Positions 8,600 to 15,371 of a stretch of DNA of 15,611 nt are shown here, one piece after another (within the stretch, counting starts at the first letter, position 1; each line of letters opens with the position of its first letter). This stretch comes from CAVZLD01 sp964522605 (lineage in GTDB: Bacteria; Planctomycetota; Planctomycetia; Pirellulales; Pirellulaceae), in the NCBI GenBank assembly GCA_964522605.1, contig CAZFWV010000145.1, positions 1 through 15,611 on the forward strand, written 5' to 3'. The notes under the pieces were generated by a model. That model did not search any database, was not told the origin of the DNA, and saw nothing but the letters and a program-made list of their open reading frames with translations. Made by a program: the position numbers and the translations under genes.

Positions 8600-8779
8600 T
8601 TCAATTCAGACACGCTGGAAGAGGTGATGTCCGCAGGCGGTTTTGGCGAGGTGTACTTCTACCTGACGGAAAGATTTCAAGTCCATACTGGTTATGGCAT
8701 CGACAATCCCCGCGACAGCGATCTAGCGCCGACGCAGTTTCTACAAAACCAGACCTACTTCACCGATTTCATCTGGGAT
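8600..8779 (+). pseudogene. Outer-membrane porin-like protein, C-terminal fragment
   Basis: About 60 residues ending in TYFTDFIWD resemble the last strands of a planctomycete beta-barrel porin: SAGGFGEVYFYLTERFQVHT, then GYGIDNPRDSDLAPTQ, then LQNQTYFTDFIWD. The alternation of hydrophobic and polar residues and the GYGIDNP turn are typical of the family as I know it. Both ends are joined to unrelated sequence, a DUF1080 remnant before it and an adhesin repeat after it. The assignment rests on these motifs only. Confidence 0.45.
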
Positions 8780-9125
8780 GAACGGGACTATCACCGTCGT
8801 GCCGGACGTCCCGAGCGCGTTGACCGCGGCGCAGATCGACACCAATGGGACGGCGAGTGTTGTCCTCACCGGTACACCCGCAGCGATTAACGCAACGCTG
8901 GCTGAAGGTGTGACATATCTTGGCGAATTGGATTTCACAGGCGACGATGCTTTGACGGTCGCCGCAAACGACCTTGGTAACACCGGTATTGGCGGCCTGC
9001 AGACCGCCAAAGTGAGTGTTCCGATCTGCGTTCTCTCGCCCACCGAACAGGTCAGCAACCTGAAAGACACGATCAACAACTTGGCAAGTGGCGGAGCGCT
9101 GAGGACCAGGCAGGCTGAACCGGCC
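8779..9125 (+). pseudogene. Cadherin-like repeat and C-terminal tail of a large planctomycete adhesin
   Basis: Starting in a new frame right after the porin piece, the sequence reads NGTITVVPDVPSALTAAQID, then SVVLTGTPAAINATL, then GVTYLGELDFTGDDALTVAA. This is the conserved sequence of cadherin/VCBS-like repeats in giant cell-surface proteins. It continues with a C-terminal element LSPTEQVSNLKDTINNLASG, which in relatives is followed by a gene-ending helical tail. That tail is lost in another reading frame after about 9110. No start codon, signal or further repeats are present, so only the last repeat of a much larger gene remains. Confidence 0.5.
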
Positions 9126-9374
9126 CAGCGACTTTCACCAGCCCCACGGAGGACGTGCCAGTCCCTCCTGCTCCGGGCGAGCGTCGGCGGCACAACCGGC
9201 AGACTTCCCTGAAGTGCCGAGAGGAAAGGCGACTGAGATCCTCAATCGCGTCGGTGTCATCCCGACTTGGCAGTTGGGACTTGTTATGGTGGGTGATTTC
9301 CAATTGCCCCCATGTGTGATGAAGTCTGCCTGAATGATGTCGAGTCGTTGCGCCTTCCGAAGGGATGGCATTTC
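9126..9374. other. About 250 bases without a recognised gene
   Basis: A plus-strand frame reads GKATEILNRVGVIPTWQLGL and further (about 9213-9330), and a minus-strand frame is open across much of the same stretch. Neither shows a family that I recognise. This is probably decayed sequence between the adhesin remnant and the end of the sulfatase operon. Confidence 0.3.
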
Positions 9375-9723
9375 TTAGTTCGAAATGCAGTACTCAATGT
9401 TCTTGGGATCGTGCGGATCGCCATGTGCCAAGCCGCACGTCGGAATTGACGGTGAACCCGGCGATGCGATCCTCTTTGAACTCGACGGTCACAATGGCCG
9501 TCGCCACCTGCCGATCATCCGTATTCGTCCGGCAGCGTAACCGACGAGACTCTGGGGCATGTTGCACCACCAGTCTGCGCAGATCGACGAATTGATGCAT
9601 CTCCGGTTCGTCTGCTTGAAAACGGATTCGCTCTTCACCCTGTCCTCGATCTAATGCCGGCTACGGCTCCTTACCAGTTTGCGTGTACAGGCATTCACGC
9701 CGAAGGTCGGTGGACGGCTTCAT
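9375..9723 (-). pseudogene. Small gene at the end of the sulfatase operon, with an in-frame TAG and a one-base shift
   Basis: The ATG at 9723 lies three bases after the stop of the third sulfatase and has GAGAG six bases upstream, so a real gene start is likely. It reads MKPSTDLRRECLYTQTGKEP, meets TAG at 9661-9663, and continues in the same frame as ALDRGQGEERIRFQADEP, RRLVVQHAPESRRLRC and ATAIVTVEFKEDRIAGFTVN. Just after SDVRL the frame shifts by one base (an extra G at 9433-9434 on the plus map) and ends with AHGDPHDPKNIEYCISN and TAA at 9375-9377. With both lesions repaired the product would be about 114 residues. I do not recognise the family; there is no signal peptide or membrane segment. 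The TAG is one transition away from a Gln codon (CAG). Confidence 0.45.
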
Positions 9724-9726
9724 CGA

Positions 9727-11178
9727 TCACTCTCGAGTGTTCTTCAACACTTCCGGCATCGGCGTGGCCGCGTCGGATGGGTTGGGGATCGCGGCGCGCA
9801 TCCGTTCGATGACCGACGCATATCGCGGGTCGGCAATCGCATTGTTCCATTCGTGAGGATCTTTGTTCGTATCGTAGAATTCCTCCTGCCCTTCTACATA
9901 GCGAATGTATCGTCCCGTTTCATTGCGGATGCTGATGTACGGATACCATGTCGGCCCGCCCTTACTCGTCAACCCGGTGATCGCGGTACTCTCCCACGGT
10001 GCCTCCGTGTTTCTTAAGAGTGGCACGAGCGAACGCCCATCCAGGTAGTCCGGCGGCTCCAGCCCGCATAGTTCCGCCAGAGTTGGGTAGATATCGAGCA
10101 GCGACACGAAACGCTCGCATTCAGCGCCCCCCGCGGGAGTCACGCCTGGCGCACGGATCATCAGAAGGCTGTGCGTCGCCTCTTCCCAGAGGGTGGCCTT
10201 CTGCCAGTGATGCTTCTCCGCCAGATGGAAACCGTGGTCGGTCAGGAACACCACGACAGTGTTGTCTCGATGGGGACTCTTGTCCAACGCGTCGAGCACG
10301 CGACCAAGTTGGGCGTCGGCGTAGGCCGTCGTCGCGAGATAGGCCTGGACGCCTTGTTTGTGCAAACCATGTTCAAAGACACTGTCCACGTACTTGCCTT
10401 TTCGAAGCGTCAACTCCACGCCCAACTCCGGCACATCATCCAGATCATTTTCTAACAGGGGCGGAGTCGTCACTTCCTCCAGCGGAAACATGTCAAAGTA
10501 CTTCTTGGGTACATACCACGGCATGTGTGGGTTGAAGAGGCCACAGCAAATGAAGAAGGGCTTGTCGTGTTTCTGCTGGAGCCGCCGGATGGCATTGTCG
10601 GCATTGAGCGTGTCGTTCATGTCTTCTTCGGCAAGATGAATGGGCCCCCAATCCTGTTCGCCTCCGCCCGACGGGGTGAGCGGGGCGCCGGGCGGAGCCG
10701 GATCACGTTTGTGGCCGATCTTCTCGTCCCAGTGCTCTCCTTGATCCCAGCCATGTGTGATTTTGCCGTAGCCGGCGGTGGTGTAGCCGGCTCTCTTGAA
10801 GAAGCCCGCCAGCGACAGGGCGTCTTTCAGCGGCTCACTCGCGCCGGCTCCCGGCGTGTTGTGATAGTGCCCCGACGTCCACGGGGCGACACCCGAGAAG
10901 AAGGCCGTGCGGGAGGGAGAACAGACCGGGGCCGCGGTGTAGGCACGCTTGAAATTGACCCCGCTTTCGGCAAGTTTCGTGAGGTTCGGAGCCACCACCT
11001 TTCCGGCATAACGGTTCGTGTCTCCCAACAGCCAACTGTTTAGATCGTCCGAGACTAGAAACAGAATATTCTTCGGTGTGTCGGGAGTTGACGCAGCCGC
11101 GCTGCCCATGTCCCACAAGAGCGCCGTCGTGAGAAAGGCGATAGCAACAGTCAGGGGGGGGTTGAGTTTTGGGAACAT
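9727..11178 (-). CDS. Secreted sulfatase, iduronate-2-sulfatase-like
   Basis: This intact 483-residue type I sulfatase has a signal peptide (hydrophobic stretch about residues 9-29), metal ligands DD (44-45) in FLVSDDLNSW, and a formylglycine site AAPVCSPSRTAFFSG with Cys86 (C-x-P-S-R). Further active-site elements are K139 in GYGKITHGW and D314-H315 in FLTDHGFHLAEKHHW. GKITHG and NPHMPWYVP (216-224) are typical of the iduronate-2-sulfatase branch, which removes 2-O-sulfates from uronic acid or similar sugars. It should act in the periplasm or outside, after conversion of Cys86 by a formylglycine-generating enzyme not present here. The start ATG directly follows the TAG of the upstream sulfatase, with no spacer. 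A purine-rich stretch with GAGGAGG precedes it inside that gene, so translational coupling is likely. Confidence 0.85.
   Translation of the reverse strand: MFPKLNPPLTVAIAFLTTALLWDMGSAAASTPDTPKNILFLVSDDLNSWLLGDTNRYAGKVVAPNLTKLAESGVNFKRAYTAAPVCSPSRTAFFSGVAPWTSGHYHNTPGAGASEPLKDALSLAGFFKRAGYTTAGYGKITHGWDQGEHWDEKIGHKRDPAPPGAPLTPSGGGEQDWGPIHLAEEDMNDTLNADNAIRRLQQKHDKPFFICCGLFNPHMPWYVPKKYFDMFPLEEVTTPPLLENDLDDVPELGVELTLRKGKYVDSVFEHGLHKQGVQAYLATTAYADAQLGRVLDALDKSPHRDNTVVVFLTDHGFHLAEKHHWQKATLWEEATHSLLMIRAPGVTPAGGAECERFVSLLDIYPTLAELCGLEPPDYLDGRSLVPLLRNTEAPWESTAITGLTSKGGPTWYPYISIRNETGRYIRYVEGQEEFYDTNKDPHEWNNAIADPRYASVIERMRAAIPNPSDAATPMPEVLKNTRE
9730..9734 (-). promoter_or_regulatory. Ribosome binding site for the small terminal gene
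   Basis: GAGAG on the minus strand lies six bases before the ATG at 9723, inside the last codons of the sulfatase. It supports that the damaged small gene was once translated. Confidence 0.4.
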
Positions 11179-12735
11179 CTACCTTTCGTCCTCCTCAAGT
11201 GGTCTGCGGTTTTCAAACGGTCCCCACTGAATTCGTTTTTCGTATCCCGTGGCGGTCTTGTAGACGGTGGGGTCGTAATCCGGGTTCAGTTTCGGGATGC
11301 GAGCCCCGACTTTGTCAAAGTAGCGCATCATGTCGTCAAAAAGCTGCTTGTGCTCGGCCGGATGATCCGAGGCGATGTTGTGGACTTCGCCGGTGTCTTT
11401 CGACAGGTCAAAGAGCATGGGGATATCCGGACGCTCGTAGAAATGCAGCAGCTTGCGAGTGCCGGAGACGACCGCGGAATGCGGCATGCTTGACCGGTAG
11501 TGCGGGTAGTGGAAATAGAGATTGCGGTTGAGCAACGTGTCGCTCGGCGGCGCGCCTGCCATGTACGAAGCCAGACTGACGCCGTCGATGTCCTTAAGTG
11601 CCGTCGGATCGCCGCCGGCCCAATCCACGAAGGTCGGCAGGAAGTCGTAATTGACCACGTTCCCGCGAAAGAGGGAGCCCGGCTTGATCCCAGGGCCCTT
11701 CACGATCATGGGGACGCGGATACCGCCTTGCCAGACCCACCATTTGGCGGCGTGCAGCGGTTGCGTGAGGCCCGGTGTGAGCTGGAGTTCTTTGTGCCGA
11801 TAGCCGTTGTCTGCGACCATGACCACGTAAGTACTGTCCTCGATTCCCAACTCTTTGATGCGCTGGAGCACTGCACCGATCCGTCCGTCAAGGTCTTCGC
11901 CCATGCCGAGCCAGATGGCGGGATCTTCCTTTCGCTTCACCGTGTCGGTCGTCTTTCCGATTTTCCGGTAATAAGCCTGCACGAGCGGGTGTCGGGTGTA
12001 TTTCTCACGTGTCGCCGGCAGGCACTCGCGACCTTCGTGCATCGCGTAGTGTGAGATCTGCAAATAGAACGGCTGGCCGGCTCTCGCCTGCTCACTCATG
12101 AAGCCCAGCGCCTTTTCTGTAACGCTGAACATCAATTTGGGATCGGTCAGGTCGTCAGGCAGGCGTTGGTTGGCGCCCTCGGGCAGTGTGTTGCCCGGCT
12201 TGTTGCTGGTGTCACCGTCATGCAGCACATATCCCTCGTCGCCAGGGTCGCCTCGCATGTGCCACTTGCCGATGTGAGCGCTGACATAACCAAGCGGCTT
12301 CAGGGCTTCGGGGATCGTCACAGCGTCCGCGTCGATCGTCATGTCCGAGACGCACGGAATCACCGGAAATTGAGGGTAGCCCTTTTTGTCGAAGTAGTCC
12401 TGTCCGCGGTCGTTCATAAACACGGTGAAGCCGTTTCGCGGCGAGGATTGTCCGGTTTGTACACAGACTCGCGACGGAGAGCACTGCGGTGAGGCATACG
12501 CGTTGGTGAACCTCATTCCCTCGCGAGCCAGCCGCTCGACATTCGGCATATGCAGCACTGGCATGCGCGAATTCGGCACCGAGTCATCCATCGCAATCGG
12601 AGTCCCGTTCCACGCCCAGTCATCGATGAACAGAAGAACGATATTGGGTTTGTCTGCAGCGCACAGCAGTTGTGGCGCGCCCGCATCGATCGCGGTGACG
12701 ACGATACATGCAAGAACGAGTTTAAGATGTTTCAT
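11179..12735 (-). CDS. Secreted arylsulfatase (C-S-P-S-R type)
   Basis: This 518-residue protein is intact. It has a signal peptide (LKLVLACIVVTAIDAGA, ending near AADKPN), metal ligands D38-D39 in FIDDWAWNG, and a formylglycine site YASPQCSPSRVCVQTGQ with Cys85. Other active-site elements are K157/H159 in AHIGKWHM, D309-N310 in MVADNGYRHKE, and K331 in AAKWWVWQGGIRVPMIVKGP. The last is the family's conserved Lys followed by the E/Q-GG-x-R-x-P block, with Gln where many sulfatases have Glu. The C-terminal subdomain ends with WGPFENRRPLEEDER. The substrate is likely a sulfated sugar ester, but the exact subfamily is unclear. Its ATG lies three bases after the stop of a 48-codon ORF and lacks a clear ribosome binding site, which suggests coupling to translation upstream. 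The next sulfatase starts immediately after its stop. Confidence 0.85.
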   Translation of the reverse strand: MKHLKLVLACIVVTAIDAGAPQLLCAADKPNIVLLFIDDWAWNGTPIAMDDSVPNSRMPVLHMPNVERLAREGMRFTNAYASPQCSPSRVCVQTGQSSPRNGFTVFMNDRGQDYFDKKGYPQFPVIPCVSDMTIDADAVTIPEALKPLGYVSAHIGKWHMRGDPGDEGYVLHDGDTSNKPGNTLPEGANQRLPDDLTDPKLMFSVTEKALGFMSEQARAGQPFYLQISHYAMHEGRECLPATREKYTRHPLVQAYYRKIGKTTDTVKRKEDPAIWLGMGEDLDGRIGAVLQRIKELGIEDSTYVVMVADNGYRHKELQLTPGLTQPLHAAKWWVWQGGIRVPMIVKGPGIKPGSLFRGNVVNYDFLPTFVDWAGGDPTALKDIDGVSLASYMAGAPPSDTLLNRNLYFHYPHYRSSMPHSAVVSGTRKLLHFYERPDIPMLFDLSKDTGEVHNIASDHPAEHKQLFDDMMRYFDKVGARIPKLNPDYDPTVYKTATGYEKRIQWGPFENRRPLEEDER

Positions 12736-12738
12736 GGT

Positions 12739-12885
12739 TCAGTTCGTGTCTTGTGGCGGCTCAGCCTTGTGTTTCTGTCCTTCACGCTTGAGCTTCTTCA
12801 GCTCGTGTTTTTCGATCGATTGGTATTCTGTGGGCAGTTCTGCAACCCAGGCCTCCGCCTTCACGTGGTTCGGCCAGCGGATCAT
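12739..12885 (-). CDS. Small 48-residue ORF between two sulfatases
   Basis: The frame opens at a TAA inside the last codons of the upstream sulfatase and reads GDRRGFPF before the ATG at 12885. It then reads MIRWPNHVKAEAWVAELPTE and a Lys/Glu-rich, probably helical end (HELKKLKREGQKHK) to TGA at 12739. Two points favour a real coding remnant: it fills the whole gap, and its stop lies three bases before the ATG of the next sulfatase, which has no good ribosome site of its own. It may be the surviving 3' end of a longer gene or a genuine tiny gene. I do not recognise its family. Confidence 0.4.
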   Translation of the reverse strand: MIRWPNHVKAEAWVAELPTEYQSIEKHELKKLKREGQKHKAEPPQDTN

Positions 12886-12904
12886 GAAGGGAAAGCCCCG
12901 TCGA

Positions 12905-14398
12905 TCACCGCTTTCCGCGTTTTACTTCCTCGATCTGCTTGACCGCGTTCAAACGCTCCCATTCCATATACTCGGACATCAGTTTTTCGTTATGCGGATC
13001 TTTCATCAGATCCAGAGCTGGGTGGTCCGTTTCTTCCATCCAGTTCACGAGGATCCCTTGCATCTCCGCGATGCGTACCCTATTCTCCGGCGCCGGCGCC
13101 ACGTTGATATAGGCGTGCGGATCCTGGCGCACATTGTAGAGTTCTTCACGGATTCTGTATCTGTGGAAGTTGGTCCGTTTCTTGATGGAAGGGACGGATT
13201 CAGCCGCTTTCCACATCGCCAGGAGCGTCGGACTGCCCGTGTAGTCGGAGTTATGCACTTCGGTGACGCCATCTACCCAGGGGTTGTAGATGTAGACCCA
13301 ATCGCGCATGTGAACGGCAAACTCGGGATACATTTTGGTCTGCCGCAGGTTGCGGTAATAGTAGCCGATCACATGATCTCGTCCATCTTGTGGGTGTCCC
13401 TCCAGGAGCGGCGTGAATGAGCGTCCCGCCATCGTTGCGGGCACGTCCAAACCGGCCAGCTCCAGCAGAGTGGGCGCAAGATCGACAGCGCTGACCATGT
13501 TGAACTTGTCGCGAAGCCCCGCTTCGATCTTGCCGGGATAACGCACGATCAGCGGAACGCGGAGGCTCACCTGGTAGCAGTTCAGCTTCGAAAACGGATT
13601 GGATATCCCATGATCGGACATGAACACGACGATCGTGTTTTCGGCTTCGCCGGACTTCTCGAGCGATTCCAAAATCGTTCCGACGCCGTCGTCGCAACGG
13701 CGCACGGACGAGTAGTATTGCGCCATCTCCATCCGCACGTCGGGCAAGTCCGGCAAGAAGCCCGGCACGACGATCTCATCGACGCCATAGACGCGGCTCG
13801 GGTTGCTGAAGCGAGTTTCGTCGTACTTCGTCCAGTTCTTCTCGGCATCCGAACCGTGGAAGGGGCGATGAGGATCATTGAAGTTGGCCATGACGAACCA
13901 TGGTTTCTCCCCGGCGGTTTCGATGACGCCGCGCACCGCTTCTCCATGAAATGGGATATCGCGTCCGAAGCCCGATTCCGTCTCCTTGATTGCCGTATCC
14001 CAGTCGTAGTGATTTTGCTGCTTATTGATGTTGGCGATATGGTATCCGTTCTGCTTCAGCACGTCCGGCAATGTCGGACCGACGCGTTCCATTTCGGTGA
14101 AACAGCGCGTCATGGTCTGGTGGCTGTGGCTGCCCGAAAGCATCACCTGTCGCGACGGCGTGCAAATCGCGATCTGCACGTATCCGTAGTCGAATTGGAT
14201 GCCCTCGGAGGCCAGCCGGTCGATGTTCGGAGTCGTCTCCTCAACGGGACACCCGTAGACACCGACCGAATCCCAACTCAAGTCGTCGGCGGTGATGAGC
14301 AGGATGTTTGGGCGTTCGGCCAATGCGCTTCCCCCAACGAGCAGAGACGCAAGTCCGCAAAACAACGAGAACAGAGTGATTATACGGAGAGATTTCAT
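12905..14398 (-). CDS. Secreted sulfatase, N-sulfoglucosamine sulfohydrolase-like (heparan N-sulfatase branch)
   Basis: This intact 497-residue protein uses the ATG at 14398, which begins a signal peptide (MKSLRIITLFSLFCGLASLL) and has GGGAG seven bases upstream. Longer starts (GTG at 14449, an ATG at 14416) would bury the signal. Metal ligands D38-D39 sit in ITADDLSWDSVG. The formylglycine site is VQIAICTPSRQVMLSG with Cys79 (C-T-P-S-R), and K126, H177 in NDPHRPF, D262-H263 in FMSDHGISNPFSK and K271 complete the active site. The motifs CTPSRQVMLSG-SHSHQ and DPHRPF recall SGSH/heparan N-sulfatase-like enzymes, although planctomycete members may act on other sulfated sugars. It is the first gene of the operon; the stretch 14399-14512 should hold its promoter, which I cannot define. 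Confidence 0.85.
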   Translation of the reverse strand: MKSLRIITLFSLFCGLASLLVGGSALAERPNILLITADDLSWDSVGVYGCPVEETTPNIDRLASEGIQFDYGYVQIAICTPSRQVMLSGSHSHQTMTRCFTEMERVGPTLPDVLKQNGYHIANINKQQNHYDWDTAIKETESGFGRDIPFHGEAVRGVIETAGEKPWFVMANFNDPHRPFHGSDAEKNWTKYDETRFSNPSRVYGVDEIVVPGFLPDLPDVRMEMAQYYSSVRRCDDGVGTILESLEKSGEAENTIVVFMSDHGISNPFSKLNCYQVSLRVPLIVRYPGKIEAGLRDKFNMVSAVDLAPTLLELAGLDVPATMAGRSFTPLLEGHPQDGRDHVIGYYYRNLRQTKMYPEFAVHMRDWVYIYNPWVDGVTEVHNSDYTGSPTLLAMWKAAESVPSIKKRTNFHRYRIREELYNVRQDPHAYINVAPAPENRVRIAEMQGILVNWMEETDHPALDLMKDPHNEKLMSEYMEWERLNAVKQIEEVKRGKR

Positions 14399-14405
14399 AC
14401 GTTGG

Positions 14406-14410
14406 CTCCC
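14406..14410 (-). promoter_or_regulatory. Ribosome binding site of the first sulfatase
   Basis: GGGAG on the minus strand, seven bases before the ATG at 14398. It decides the start against the longer upstream alternatives. Confidence 0.6.
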
Positions 14411-14512
14411 GTTCATGGTGTGAGTCGCTGGTTGGTCAGCTATCGCCACTGGTGATTGATGATGACGTACTCTTCCCGGTGCATGTGCGGCAGGAAGACG
14501 AGGAATGGGGAT

Positions 14513-14701
14513 CTACTTGGCGGGTTCGATTCTGCGAACGCGAATGGATCGAAACGAAACTTGGCGTACTTTCTCCGGTGACTTCTTAACACCGTGTACC
14601 TGCAGTGCGATCACACCCGAAGGATACTTCGCATAGGCTTCATCATCAGCGACATCCGCTACTTGTTTGCCATTGACCCAGGTTTGAATTCGCGGGCCCA
14701 C
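14513..14701 (-). pseudogene. DUF1080 (3-keto-glycoside hydrolase family) C-terminal remnant
   Basis: Sixty-two codons read VGPRIQTWVNGKQVADVADD, then YPSGVIALQVHGVK, and end with VRQVSFRSIRVRRIEPAK and TAG. This is the characteristic end of a DUF1080 beta-sandwich, where relatives show an IKTWINGVPVADL-like stretch, G-I-A-LQ-H-G, and V-FRNIRI-L. The N-terminal two thirds are missing. The piece is joined one base out of frame to the Gfo/Idh fragment upstream, which itself stops at 14646. Confidence 0.65.
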
Positions 14702-15371
14702 GGTTGATCTCGATCTTTCCGCGTTCCCCGATGAATATGCCGCCAAAGGCCGGACCATCCTTACTCTCAAGGCGGACGACCGTACCGTCGGGATAATAAA
14801 GGCGAACGCCACGTCCCCAGTACTTGTCCGCCGGTGTGGTTGGCACGATGCGGGTCGGCGCCACGTTCTCCCAGCCCATGGCCAAGTGAACCATATCGAG
14901 AGCGTGTGATCCCCGATCACAAATCGGGCCTCCCGTGAAAGCGTCGTAGCGACGCCATCTGCGATGCAGGTTCTCGTTATAATCCAGCAAGGGGGCCTGT
15001 GCGCAAAACCGATTCCAGTCCATGCCTTCCGGGATGGCCTGCGACTGCAAGCCTGTGGCCGGTTGGGCCCCCGAATAGTTCATGACGAGAATCGTATGGA
15101 CTCGGCCCAAGCCTCCGTCTCGCACGAACTTACAGGAATAGAGATTGTTGGTCGTGCTTTGCTGCTGCGTTCCTACCTGAAGGACTCGTTGGTGCTTGCG
15201 GACGGCCTGTACGAGTGCTCGGCCTTCGGGAATGCTGAAGTGCAGCGGCTTCTCCGCGTAAATATCCAGGCCCTTCATGCATGCCAGGATCGCGACACGC
15301 ACGCGAGCATGATCGGGCGTTGCAATGATCACTGCATCCAGGTCTTCCTTGTCGTACATCTCCTCGTAGTT
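14694..15371 (-). pseudogene. Gfo/Idh/MocA oxidoreductase, internal fragment without either end
   Basis: About 226 codons begin in mid-domain at YEEMYDKEDLDAVIIATPDH and include the catalytic-lysine motif AEKP, QVGTQQQSTTNN, the family stretch DRGSHALDMVHLAMGW and FIGERGKIEINR. The NAD-binding loop with GxGxxG and about 50 residues before it are missing, as is the C-terminal end after EINR. Upstream the frame continues directly into a sulfatase fragment, with no stop between them. Downstream it meets DUF1080 sequence. It is most similar in layout to the exported Gfo/Idh gene at 4518-5846, but clearly divergent in sequence, so it is not a recent duplicate. Confidence 0.7.

Noticed and set aside
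14399..14512. Minus-strand frame ending in REEYVIINHQWR before the first sulfatase
   Set aside because: It looks protein-like but is only about 20-30 codons, has no start and overlaps the end of the DUF1080 remnant in another frame; too little to support a gene.
4196..14691. EcoRI-type GAATTC sites close to two junctions (4196-4201 and 14686-14691), as a sign of cloning chimeras
   Set aside because: GAATTC also occurs inside intact genes (for example 1891-1896 and 7392-7397) and is absent from the other junctions.
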